DNA from: JANXUF01 sp043747685
GTDB taxonomy: Bacteria > Actinomycetota > Acidimicrobiia > Acidimicrobiales > Ilumatobacteraceae
DNA length: 64,000 bases
Reading direction: 5' to 3'
NCBI GenBank assembly: GCA_043747685.1
Contig: JAYTOR010000023.1
Coordinates: 1 to 64,000, forward strand
Part shown: piece after piece, positions 36,608 to 45,068 of the stretch
Layout of the letters: every line of letters begins with the position of its first letter
Numbering within the stretch: the stretch's first letter is position 1
Notes under the pieces: model-generated
Seen by the model: the letters and a program-made list of their open reading frames with translations, nothing else
Told to the model about the DNA's origin: nothing
Databases searched by the model: none
Made by a program: the position numbers and the translations under genes

Positions 36608-36699
36608 GTGAGTACTACGAGAATTTGCGGCAAAGTCTGCAACACGGTCACCGATTGTGCCAGACGCAAACGCTGCCGACAACCCCTCATCGCAATCAT
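36604..36699 (-). CDS. ilv leader peptide
   Basis: A 31-codon frame from ATG 36699 (or 28 codons from ATG 36690) ending TVLQTLPQILVVLT-stop. The final cluster Ile-Leu-Val-Val-Leu-Thr names all three end products of the pathway plus threonine, the isoleucine precursor, just before the stop and the two hairpins. That is the hallmark of ribosome-mediated attenuation of ilv operons. It starts right after the stop of the upstream SGNH gene (36710). No strong Shine-Dalgarno is seen. Confidence 0.8.
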   Translation of the reverse strand: MIAMRGCRQRLRLAQSVTVLQTLPQILVVLT

Positions 36700-36709
36700 C
36701 TCGCGCTGC

Positions 36710-37480
36710 TCAGCACACAGTCCGCACCAGGTCGCTACCAGGTGGGCATGCTGCAAACGGCTTGGCGACGCGCTGCTCGGCGACGAAGGACGGAATCCAG
36801 CGACTCGTCGCTGCAAACAGCGTGTCCAAATTGTCCTTGATGAAGTCGATCACCGCCGTCGACCCGGCGGGAGTCAGATGAATGCCATCGGTTGCCACCC
36901 AGTCTGTTCGCGTCGCAGAATATGTCGCCCAATCGGCGAGCACGAGGATGTCCGGATACTGCTGAGCTTTGGCGAGGAGAATCTTGTTGTTGTCTTTGTA
37001 GGTATTCGCATCAGACGCAAACGTCGGCCCGACGTAGGTGACGTCGGCATTGCGCATCGTCAGCCACATCACCCGCATGACGCCCTCGGAACGCGCCTGG
37101 GCGATCACTGCGTCGACTCCGGCCGAAAAGGTCGGCCCGCCGTCGTCATAACCGCCCATGATCACGAGCACCGACCCGAGCTGACCTGAGAGTCGTTGCA
37201 TCGTTTCGATGTCGTTGTCCGGCGCGAAACCCTCACGGCCTTTGCAGGACGCGCCCATGGTGCGCCGGCAGGACTCGGCGTCGAAGACGTAGTTGTACGC
37301 ACCGATCGTCCCCCATGTGTTGTTCCAGCGCACGCCGGCCAGCGTCGAGTCGCCGATCAGACTGACGTGTTTGGCTGTCGGATCCGTTCCGCCGGTGATC
37401 ACCGTGTCGGCGTGCGCCGAACCAACGGCGAAGCACACGGAAACAACCAACGCTGTTGCCATCCCCACGCCGAATTTCAT
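36710..37480 (-). CDS. Secreted SGNH/GDSL-type hydrolase
   Basis: 256 aa from ATG 37480; GTG 37495 is an alternative. Signal peptide MKFGVGMATALVVSVCFAVG ending SAHA. SGNH blocks: VSLIGDSTLAGVRW (catalytic Ser), VIMGGYDDGG (block III variant, Gly-Gly-Tyr-Asp in place of Gly-x-Asn-Asp) and DGIHLTPAG (Asp and His). The mature protein has Cys pairs near ESCRRTMGASC and at the C-terminus. Probably an exported esterase or acetyl-transfer enzyme on envelope or glycan substrates. Its stop is 11 nt before the ilv leader peptide, so the ilv promoter may lie within its 3' end. Confidence 0.75.
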   Translation of the reverse strand: MKFGVGMATALVVSVCFAVGSAHADTVITGGTDPTAKHVSLIGDSTLAGVRWNNTWGTIGAYNYVFDAESCRRTMGASCKGREGFAPDNDIETMQRLSGQLGSVLVIMGGYDDGGPTFSAGVDAVIAQARSEGVMRVMWLTMRNADVTYVGPTFASDANTYKDNNKILLAKAQQYPDILVLADWATYSATRTDWVATDGIHLTPAGSTAVIDFIKDNLDTLFAATSRWIPSFVAEQRVAKPFAACPPGSDLVRTVC

Positions 37481-37582
37481 CCAGACCCCGTTCACCAGCA
37501 GTCGCCGTCACCCGACCGCGTCATCCGCCACATACTGTCAGTGGCGGAACCGACGCGCAACGCCGCCATCCCACTCCAGATT

Positions 37583-38599
37583 TCAGGGGAAGGCGAATTC
37601 GGGAAGTGCGTCGCGAATCATCTGGTGGCAGTCGGCGAGGCCCATTTCGTGTTTCGGCGAGAGCACGCCGGGGACGTAGATACCCCCCTCGAGGTTTCGC
37701 TGCACGGATTCGACGATCAGCACGTCCTCATCGGCGATCTCTTCCGACGCCTTGATGATCTCGTCGACATCGAGCGCATCCGTTGTGAAGAAGTAGTCCA
37801 TGATCAACTCTGTCGAGCGAATACCACGGGGCAGCCACCGCTCGGTGCACATGCCGCCGGGGAAGACGTTGATCGAGAAGTTCGGCCAGGTATAGGTGTA
37901 GATGCCCTCGGTCAGGGCACCCTCCTTCGGCGGTGCCATCTGCACGTTCCAGCGTTTGTCCTCGGTGCGAATGAGCGTCGGCGCCAAGGCGTTGACGTCG
38001 CGAGCGAGGCCGGGATGCACCAGCGGGACGTGATAGTTCTCGAGGAAGTTGTCGCCGTACGTCTTCCAGTTGGCGTTCATCGGGTGGCTGTAACGGCCGT
38101 GGAACCTGTACTCGTCGAACAGATGCGGTTCGCACCAGTGCGGGAACTCGCCGAGCCACTCCATCAGTGGCGGCGTGTCGGGCGACATGCAGACGAAGAC
38201 GAAGTGGCGCCACGTCTCGACGCGAACGCTCGTCAGCCCGAGGGTCGTCTTGTCGACCTCGCAGCCGAAGTCACGCGCCTTCAACAATGAGCCGTCGGCA
38301 TTGAACGCCCATCCGTGGTAACGGCATACGAGGTTCGCCTGGCATCCATCGCCCGGATGGAACAGCGGACCGGCACGGTGCGGACAGACGTTGTGGAACG
38401 CCCGCAGTTCACCGTCCCTGCCGCGCTGCACGAAGATCGACCAGCCGGCGACATCCTCGGTGAAATAGTCGCCGGCATCGTCGACCTGGTGGGCGTAGCC
38501 GACCATGATCCATGACGGCTGGAAGATCGCCTCGCGCTCGCGCTGGTAGACCTGCGGGTCGAGGTACCAGGGGACCGAAAGGGGGCGGGCGAGTTCCAT
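37583..38599 (-). CDS. Rieske-type aromatic-ring/amine oxygenase, alpha subunit
   Basis: 338 aa. Rieske cluster ligands are complete: NVCPHRAGPLFHPGDG and LVCRYHGWAFNADG (CxH ... CxxH). The mononuclear iron site has NWKTYGDNFLENYHVPLVHP with two His, plus a C-terminal carboxylate region. It is close in length and motif spacing to single-component Rieske hydroxylases and demethylases rather than to large dioxygenase alpha subunits. No ferredoxin or reductase gene is next to it, so electrons must come from elsewhere. Divergent from cbs, 155 bp away. Substrate unknown. Confidence 0.85.
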   Translation of the reverse strand: MELARPLSVPWYLDPQVYQREREAIFQPSWIMVGYAHQVDDAGDYFTEDVAGWSIFVQRGRDGELRAFHNVCPHRAGPLFHPGDGCQANLVCRYHGWAFNADGSLLKARDFGCEVDKTTLGLTSVRVETWRHFVFVCMSPDTPPLMEWLGEFPHWCEPHLFDEYRFHGRYSHPMNANWKTYGDNFLENYHVPLVHPGLARDVNALAPTLIRTEDKRWNVQMAPPKEGALTEGIYTYTWPNFSINVFPGGMCTERWLPRGIRSTELIMDYFFTTDALDVDEIIKASEEIADEDVLIVESVQRNLEGGIYVPGVLSPKHEMGLADCHQMIRDALPEFAFP

Positions 38600-38754
38600 C
38601 GGGCCCCATCGTAAGGCAGGCCCCGCAGCGCCAGCAGGCACTTGCTGCGAACGAAGATTCCGTACGTCTGCCCGGTGGCGGCAATCACTTTCGGTCGATC
38701 GTGCCCTGATCGACGACGGATTCCGTCGGGCCGCTTCGTCCGGCCAGGAGTAGC

Positions 38755-40200
38755 GTGGCGAAGATGAGAGAGCCAGTCGCATTTCCGTGGGACACAGCCG
38801 ATCGCGACGAGCGCCTGGCCGGGACCGAGATCTATGAATCGCCGGTTCATCTGATCGGCAACACACCGCTCGTCAAGCTCGGGCGGCTGGCAGCGGAGGC
38901 CGGCATGCCGTGCCCACTGGTGATCAAGTGGGAGGTCACCAATCCGGGCGGCTCGTCGAAGGACCGGCCGGCATTGGAGATGATCCTCGCTGCAGAACGC
39001 TCAGGCGAACTACGGCCTGGCGGCACGATCGTCGAGCCGACCTCCGGCAATACCGGTGTCGGGCTCGCCATCGTCGCTGCCCATCGCGGCTACAAATGCG
39101 TCTTCGTCACGACGACCAAGGTCGCCCCGGAGAAGATCGACCTGCTGAGGGCGTACGGTGCAGAGGTCGTGGTGTGCGATGTCGCCGTTCCGCCGGAGGA
39201 TCCCGACAGCTACTACTCGACGGCCGAGCGGTTGGTGAAGGAGATTCCCGGTGCGTACCGGCCGAATCAGTACGCCAACCCGAACAACCCGCTCTCGCAC
39301 CAGAAGACGACGGGCCCGGAGATCTGGCGACAGACGGCCGGCCGCGTCACCCATTTCGTCGCCGGTGCCGGCACCTGCGGGACGATCACCGGGGCCGCTC
39401 GATTCCTCAAGTCGAAAAATCCTGACATCAAGATCATCGCCGCCGATCCGGACGCTTCGGTGTACTCCGGTGGTTCCGGCAGGCCGTACTTGATCGAGGG
39501 TGTTGGCGAGGACTTCTTCCCGGCTGCCTGGGATCCGAGCGTGCTCGACGAGATCATCGCCTGCTCCGACGAGGAGGCCTACCTGATGGCACGTCGCGTG
39601 GCTGCGACCGAGGCGGTGCTGCTCGGTTCGTCCGGCGGTCTGGCGATCGCCGGGGCGTTGAAGTTGAAAGATCGGCTGACGGCGCACGACCTCGTTGTCG
39701 TATTGATCCCCGACTCCGGCCGCGGATATCTGTCACGTGTCTACAACGACGAGTGGATGGCGAACTATGGGTTCGTGCGTGAGTGTGACGAATGCGTCGC
39801 TGCGATCCTCGATACCCGCGCAGAAGGCTTGCCGCCATTGCTCTACGTCAACCCGGACGACACCGTCCGCCAGGCCATCGACGTGATGCGCCGCAACGGT
39901 GTCTCGCAGTTGCCGGTTTGCAAGAACACCCCGCCGTTCGCCGTCGCCGAGGTGTCCGGCTCGGTGAGCGAACTGGCGTTGATGAACGCTGTGTTCCACG
40001 ATTCGGCGATCATGGATACGCCCGTGGGGGCGGTGATGGGACCGAAGTTGCCGACGATCGGGATCGGCCAGAAGTTGTCGAAAGCCGTCGAGATGCTCGA
40101 TCATGCTCCTGCGGTGCTGGTGCTCTCGGGCGGTCGTCCGCTGTCGGTCCTCAGCCGCACAGATGTCCTGAGTTATCTGGAGGTTGCAGCACATGGGTGA
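38755..40200 (+). CDS. cbs: Cystathionine beta-synthase
   Basis: 481 aa. PLP domain: LIGNTPLVKLGRL, TNPGGSSKDRPALEM with the Schiff-base Lys, EPTSGNTGVGLAIVAA (cofactor phosphate loop) and VLLGSSGGLAIAGALK. The C-terminal 130 residues are a CBS-pair (Bateman) module that may bind adenosyl ligands. It condenses homocysteine with serine. GTG 38755 has AGGAG 6 nt upstream; ATG 38764 is less well placed. The stop overlaps the start of the lyase gene by 8 nt. Confidence 0.92.
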   Translation: MAKMREPVAFPWDTADRDERLAGTEIYESPVHLIGNTPLVKLGRLAAEAGMPCPLVIKWEVTNPGGSSKDRPALEMILAAERSGELRPGGTIVEPTSGNTGVGLAIVAAHRGYKCVFVTTTKVAPEKIDLLRAYGAEVVVCDVAVPPEDPDSYYSTAERLVKEIPGAYRPNQYANPNNPLSHQKTTGPEIWRQTAGRVTHFVAGAGTCGTITGAARFLKSKNPDIKIIAADPDASVYSGGSGRPYLIEGVGEDFFPAAWDPSVLDEIIACSDEEAYLMARRVAATEAVLLGSSGGLAIAGALKLKDRLTAHDLVVVLIPDSGRGYLSRVYNDEWMANYGFVRECDECVAAILDTRAEGLPPLLYVNPDDTVRQAIDVMRRNGVSQLPVCKNTPPFAVAEVSGSVSELALMNAVFHDSAIMDTPVGAVMGPKLPTIGIGQKLSKAVEMLDHAPAVLVLSGGRPLSVLSRTDVLSYLEVAAHG

Positions 40201-41368
40201 GGCCGAGTCCGAGACGCCCGACGCGTCACAGCGGCTGGGCTTCGAGACGTTGGCGATCCACGCCGGCCAATTGCCTGACGAAGCGTCTGGCGCCGTCGTC
40301 ACCCCGATCACACTGTCGACAACGTTCGCTCAATCCGGTGTCGGCAACCACAAGGGATTCGAGTACTCACGCTCAGGCAACCCGACACGCAACGCCCTCG
40401 AAACCTGCGTCGCCGCGCTCGAGGGTGCCTCCAACGGGCTGGCCTTCGCCTCGGGACTTGCCGCCGAGGACAACATCCTGCGCCTGTTGTCGCCCGGTCA
40501 GCGCATCGTGCTCGGCAACGATGCCTACGGCGGAACGTTCCGACTGATCTCCAAGATCTACGGCCCGATGGGCTACCCGTGGTCGCCGGTCGACCTCACC
40601 GACCCCGACAGCCTCGTCGCCGGCTGGCAGCCTGACACCAAACTCGTCTGGCTGGAGACGCCGACGAACCCGCTGCTGACGTGTTTCGACATCGAGGCGA
40701 TCTGCGCTGTCGCCCACGAACGCGGAGCGATCGTCGTCGTCGACAACACGTTCGCGACGCCGTATCTGCAGCAGCCGATCAGCCTCGGTGCCGATATCGT
40801 CGTGCACTCGGCGACGAAATACCTCGGAGGGCATTCCGACGTCGTCGGCGGATTCGTGGCGGTCGACGACGACGAGTTGGCGCAACGGCTGCGGTTCACG
40901 CAGAACGCTGCCGGGGCGATTGCGGCGCCCTTCGACTGCTACATGGTGTTACGCGGCGTCAAGACGCTCGCAGTCCGTATGGAGCGCCACTGCCAGAACG
41001 CCCGCTCGATCGTCGACGTGCTGCTTTCCCATCCAGCCGTCGATCGCGTGCTGTATCCGCAACTGCCGGACCATCCTGGCCACGCCGCTGCAACAAAGCA
41101 GATGCGCGACTTCGGTGGCATGGTGAGCTTCACCGTCAAAGGTGGCGAACAGGCAGCGCTGCGCGTCGTCGCCGCTGCCGAACTGTTCACATTGGCCGAG
41201 TCCCTCGGCGCCGTCGAGTCGCTGATCGAACACCCAGGCCAGATGACACACGCCTCAGCAGCCGGCTCCCCGCTGGAAGTTCCCGCCTCGCTGATCCGCC
41301 TGTCCGTCGGCATTGAAGCCGCCGGCGACCTGTGCGCCGACATCGAACAGGCGCTCGACCACGCCTGA
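40193..41368 (+). CDS. Cystathionine gamma-lyase/synthase family enzyme
   Basis: 391 aa. GFETLAIHAGQLPDEASGAV, FEYSRSGNPTRNALETCVAA, WLETPTNPLL, and VVHSATKYLGGHSDVVGG with the PLP Lys. Lyase and gamma-synthase are hard to tell apart by sequence; the overlap with cbs points to the lyase of reverse transsulfuration (cystathionine to cysteine). ATG 40193 has GGAGG about 10 nt upstream, inside cbs. Confidence 0.9.
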   Translation: MGEAESETPDASQRLGFETLAIHAGQLPDEASGAVVTPITLSTTFAQSGVGNHKGFEYSRSGNPTRNALETCVAALEGASNGLAFASGLAAEDNILRLLSPGQRIVLGNDAYGGTFRLISKIYGPMGYPWSPVDLTDPDSLVAGWQPDTKLVWLETPTNPLLTCFDIEAICAVAHERGAIVVVDNTFATPYLQQPISLGADIVVHSATKYLGGHSDVVGGFVAVDDDELAQRLRFTQNAAGAIAAPFDCYMVLRGVKTLAVRMERHCQNARSIVDVLLSHPAVDRVLYPQLPDHPGHAAATKQMRDFGGMVSFTVKGGEQAALRVVAAAELFTLAESLGAVESLIEHPGQMTHASAAGSPLEVPASLIRLSVGIEAAGDLCADIEQALDHA

Positions 41369-41950
41369 CATCCCCCACACCGCTTACGTCGTCTCTGTCG
41401 ATGCGAGCCCAGGAGCTCTGCGGTTTTGTGCCAGCACTCCTGCGTCCACCAGCATCGGGCCGGCGTGTCTCGCCGGCGTCCCGATCTGTCGACCGCTGAT
41501 CCAGCACCATTTGCTTCGCTCGACGTCCATCCACTGTCCAATGTCGTCATCCAAGGGACAGCCACCGCGATCGGGCTCAAGGACGCGACGGTCGCAGCCA
41601 GCCAGCACGCACCAACCGACACCCTTTCTGCCCGCAGACACGTCCGCTCGTGCCGGCCGGCTCGACGCCTTGGTTTGCAGCGGTGCAGTTCGACGCACAA
41701 CCAAGCGAGACGTCGGAAGTACGATACATCGTACATACGTTTGTTAGTAGTTGCAACATCGACAGCGACGAATCGACCGTGCTGAAAGGCTCCGTCATGA
41801 CCCAGCCGGGATCGAACCCCTTCCAGAGCGGGAACTATCGGCAGGCCTGGTGGCTTGTCCGCAGTGCAACCCCGGCCGTTTCCTCTCGCTTGACTCAACG
41901 GCAGACGGACACAGCTCACCGGCCGGACACTGCGGGTTGGGACCTTGGAC
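41369..41950. other. Gene-free interval of 582 bp
   Basis: No frame here reads like protein. It holds the palindrome at 41719-41734 and, after it, a short plus-strand frame from ATG 41798 (MTQPGSNPFQSGNYRQAWWL) that runs into the end of the amine oxidase gene and has no recognisable relatives. It may be a decayed gene with its old promoter and operator. Confidence 0.5.
41719..41734. promoter_or_regulatory. 16-bp operator-like palindrome
   Basis: gtacgat-ac-atcgtac: perfect 7-bp arms around 2 bp, AT-richer than its surroundings, about 65 bp upstream of ATG 41798. The shape suits a TetR- or GntR-type regulator. No such gene is in the neighbourhood. Confidence 0.45.
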
Positions 41951-43288
41951 CTAGACGGAACCTGTCAGGACGGCGTTGGCGGCGCGGACGCCGCTGCGGA
42001 GTGCACCTTCCATGAAGCCGGCGAACGGGTCTGTGTGCTCACCTGCGAGGATCACTCTGCCGTAGCGGTGCTGGAACAGTGGCCAGATCGTGGTGATCTG
42101 CCCGGGGGCGAAGGCCGAGTAGCAGCCAAGGGCGAAGCGCTCGTTCGTCCAGTTCGTGACGACTGATTCGCCTTCCATTGCCGCACTGCCGGGGAAGATT
42201 CGGGCGATCTCACCGCCGACCCGCGAAACCACATCCGGCAACGCTCCGAGCGCTGCCCCGTCGTTGGACGACAGCAGGGCGGTCAACACCCCGGCGTCTC
42301 CGGCCTGGCCGTATGTCGCCTCCCACAGCTCCCCGTACGCCCGCTCGCTGATCACGCTGCCGTCCCCACCGGCATCCAGCCACGTCCGCCTGGCGTACTG
42401 GCGACTGACCTTCGCTCCGATCCCCCAGCCGATCGACGTCAGCGCCGTCGGCAATGCGGGCGTGACGTCGATCCTCGACAGCACGGACGGAGGAACCGCC
42501 ACGATCACACTTGATCCAACGAACTGTTGGCCATACCCCGTAGTGACGACACCGGTCGATGTATCGACGGACACGACGACCGTCGACAGTCGAACGCCGA
42601 CAGCGCCGAACACATCGTGCTCACCGGATCCCCCGAGTTCGCCGGCGAGGCAGGTGGCCAGTTGGTCGAGGCCGCCGGCGATCCGGAACGCTTCTCTACC
42701 GTCGGCCGTCTGTTGATCGAGCGCGGCGATCCACGCCAGATGCAGCAGCGACAACTCGTCAGGCGGCACCATGAACTCCGTGCGCAGTTCACGGCCGACC
42801 ACGACCCGCGCATACATCGAGAGCTCGAGTTCGGTGACGAACTGAGCAGCGGTCATGCTGTCCAGTTCGACGGCTCGACCGTTGCCGAGATCGCCCAGAT
42901 CGATCGATGCCGCCAGCTCGCCCTTGGCGGCATGCCAACGTTCCAGATCGGCAAGCATCGACGGTTGTTCTGCGAAGGCAGTCACCCTGCCGGCGATGTC
43001 GAGACGTCGCCTCACCGGATCGAGGCTGCCACCGGCGTCTGCCAGCTGCAGTCCGAAGCGGTCGACGAGGCCCAAGACCTCTGCGTGGTGCGTGTCGACA
43101 TATTCGGCACCCCGCTCGCACCACTGGCCGTTGGAGAACTGATGCGTCCATACCCGCCCGCCGACCCGCGAGTTGGCCTCGAGAACCACGACGGTGCCTC
43201 CGGCCGCTCGGACGACATCAGCAGCTCGCAGGCCGGCGAGACCCGCGCCGACAACCACCACATCGAACTGTTCCAATGCAGCTACCAC
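41951..43288 (-). CDS. Flavin-containing amine oxidase (FAD-dependent)
   Basis: 445 aa. The N-terminal FAD site FDVVVVGAGLAGLRAADVVR is followed by VLEANSRVGGRVWTHQ (GRxxT-like) and the C-terminal FAD-contact region GRVILAGEHTDPFAGFMEGA. The family oxidises amines, carotenoid precursors or protoporphyrinogen; the EGALRSG ending resembles monoamine/polyamine oxidases. GTG 43288 directly follows the rnhB stop (TGA GTG), so it is translated with rnhB. Confidence 0.85.
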   Translation of the reverse strand: MVAALEQFDVVVVGAGLAGLRAADVVRAAGGTVVVLEANSRVGGRVWTHQFSNGQWCERGAEYVDTHHAEVLGLVDRFGLQLADAGGSLDPVRRRLDIAGRVTAFAEQPSMLADLERWHAAKGELAASIDLGDLGNGRAVELDSMTAAQFVTELELSMYARVVVGRELRTEFMVPPDELSLLHLAWIAALDQQTADGREAFRIAGGLDQLATCLAGELGGSGEHDVFGAVGVRLSTVVVSVDTSTGVVTTGYGQQFVGSSVIVAVPPSVLSRIDVTPALPTALTSIGWGIGAKVSRQYARRTWLDAGGDGSVISERAYGELWEATYGQAGDAGVLTALLSSNDGAALGALPDVVSRVGGEIARIFPGSAAMEGESVVTNWTNERFALGCYSAFAPGQITTIWPLFQHRYGRVILAGEHTDPFAGFMEGALRSGVRAANAVLTGSV

Positions 43289-44152
43289 TCAGAAGAGCGT
43301 CGGTTGTTCCGAAGCAAACGTCCGCATCCCTGGCCAAGGGACGTAGTTGTCCATGAACACCCACGAACGCCGGTGGATCGCACTCGGGCCGTATCCGAGC
43401 AGCGCCGTCTTGTGCAGCGGGCACGGATATCCCTTGTTGCTGTCGAAGTGCCAGTGCGGGTAGTGCTCTGCGTGCTGGCGCATCAGGCGATCGCGGCTGA
43501 CCTTCGCAAGAATCGATGCAGCGGCGACGCCGAGGCAGAAGGCGTCGGCTTTGATCTTGCGTTCGACATGACCGACGTGCGGGCTGACGAAATCCCATGT
43601 GCCGTCGACGATCGCCGCATCCGGCGGGTTGTCCAACCGCAGCCCGGCTATCGCTCGTGCCGTCGCCAGTTTCTGCGCCGCCGACATGCCGAGGGTGTCG
43701 CATTCCTCCTGGCTCGCGGCCCCGACGGCCCATGCCTTGCACCATCCGGCGACCCGATCGAAGATCTTCTCGCGCTCGATCTCCGACAGCATCTTCGAGT
43801 CGCGGATACCCAGCACCCGCCCGTCGCGCGGCAACACGGCAGCCCCCACCACCAGCGGTCCAGCCCACGCACCGCGGCCGACCTCGTCGATGCCGACGAC
43901 CGTCTCGAAACCGCGAGCCCACAGATCCTGTTCGAAGTGTCGGGTCGGAGCGACTTTCTTGGACGGTGCCCTGACCTTGGCCTTCTGGCGGGCCAGAATG
44001 CGGGCAGCTTTCGCCGCCGCTTTGGCCTTGGCGACGGCCCTGTCAGCGGCAGCCTGCCGTGCTGCGGCAGCTTTGGTCGATGCGACCGGGGCACGCCCCG
44101 GGTTCGGCGTCGGCTTTGTCGGAGCAACCACGACGGTCACGTTAACGGCCAT
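43289..44152 (-). CDS. rnhB: Ribonuclease HII
   Basis: 287 aa from ATG 44152. The catalytic core has VVGIDEVGRGAWAGPLVVGA (Asp-Glu), DSKMLSE and IKADAFCLGVAAASILAKVS with further acidic ligands. It cuts RNA from RNA-DNA hybrids, especially single ribonucleotides in DNA. Unlike usual RNase HII (about 200-230 aa) it has an Ala/Lys-rich N-terminal extension of about 75 residues (AVAKAKAAAKAARILARQKA), perhaps nucleic-acid binding. Divergent from the MOSC gene by 37 bp. Confidence 0.92.
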   Translation of the reverse strand: MAVNVTVVVAPTKPTPNPGRAPVASTKAAAARQAAADRAVAKAKAAAKAARILARQKAKVRAPSKKVAPTRHFEQDLWARGFETVVGIDEVGRGAWAGPLVVGAAVLPRDGRVLGIRDSKMLSEIEREKIFDRVAGWCKAWAVGAASQEECDTLGMSAAQKLATARAIAGLRLDNPPDAAIVDGTWDFVSPHVGHVERKIKADAFCLGVAAASILAKVSRDRLMRQHAEHYPHWHFDSNKGYPCPLHKTALLGYGPSAIHRRSWVFMDNYVPWPGMRTFASEQPTLF

Positions 44153-44189
44153 CGAAACCGTCGACGCGCCACCCGGATAACCTCGGCAG

Positions 44190-45068
44190 ATGATCGAGGT
44201 CGGCAACTATCGCTATACGAACCAGGACGCCCGTAACACGTTGATCCACGCCGGCGATCTGTTCGATCTGCTCGAACGAGGCAACGATGCAACGACCATC
44301 GCCGCCCAACGGGCCGGTTTCACGGCGGCACTCGCTGCACGACTCGACGTCGCTCCTGAGCTCGACCTCGACGAGATCGGGCAGCGTGCAGCGAAGTCGT
44401 TCGGGCTGCCGGGATGGGGACCTGACACAGTTCAAACGGTCCTCGTCGAGTTCCATTCGTGCTGGGAAGCGGCTGCAGCTGCGTTGCGAGCGGGCGGCGA
44501 ACTGCCGATGACGGCGACGGGAATGGTTGCCCAACTGAACACGTCGACCGGCGGATTGCCAAAGCTGCCCCGCCAGATGATCGACGTGACCTATGTCGGC
44601 GTGCGCGGGGATTCGCAGGACAACCGTCAACATCACGGACGGCCATGGCAGGCGCTGTGCCTGTGGAACAGCGAAGGCATCGACGAACTTCGCACAGACG
44701 GCCATCCGATCTTCGCCGGCGCCGCCGGCGAGAACATCACCATCTCGGGGATCGACTGGGCCGACGTCCGTCCGGGGACCCGGCTGTCGATCGGCGACAA
44801 CGTGATCGCCGAGATCTGGTCATACACGCTGCCGTGCAAGCGGCAGGCCGGCTGGTTGGCCGACGGCGACTTCATGAGGCTGCATCACGATCGCGGCAAC
44901 TTCAGCCGCGTCTACGCCAGGGTTCTGCAGACCGGTCGCATCAATGTCGGCGACACGGTCACCCTCGAACCCTCAGCGTCGACGAAGACCCGGCGTTCGC
45001 AGCCAACGGCGCCGCCCGTCGTCAGTTCGCCAGTGCCAGCAGATCTCGCGGCGCCCGGGCTGTACTGA
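44190..45068 (+). CDS. MOSC-domain protein with unknown N-terminal domain
   Basis: 292 aa. The C-terminal part is a MOSC domain of the YiiM kind: VTYVGVRGDSQDNRQHHGRP, GENITISGIDWADVRPGTRL and the conserved Cys in SYTLPCKRQAGWL, where the molybdenum-cofactor sulfur chemistry is thought to occur. About 110 residues in front (NYRYTNQDARNTLIHAGDLF) are not a known MOSC partner to me. The last 25 residues are low-complexity and overlap the convergent hydrolase by 47 nt. Confidence 0.78.
   Translation: MIEVGNYRYTNQDARNTLIHAGDLFDLLERGNDATTIAAQRAGFTAALAARLDVAPELDLDEIGQRAAKSFGLPGWGPDTVQTVLVEFHSCWEAAAAALRAGGELPMTATGMVAQLNTSTGGLPKLPRQMIDVTYVGVRGDSQDNRQHHGRPWQALCLWNSEGIDELRTDGHPIFAGAAGENITISGIDWADVRPGTRLSIGDNVIAEIWSYTLPCKRQAGWLADGDFMRLHHDRGNFSRVYARVLQTGRINVGDTVTLEPSASTKTRRSQPTAPPVVSSPVPADLAAPGLY

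Noticed and set aside
36446..36682. N-terminal extension of IlvB through the leader
   Set aside because: The frame happens to be open, but it would cross the terminator hairpin; Shine-Dalgarno and family start support ATG 36445.
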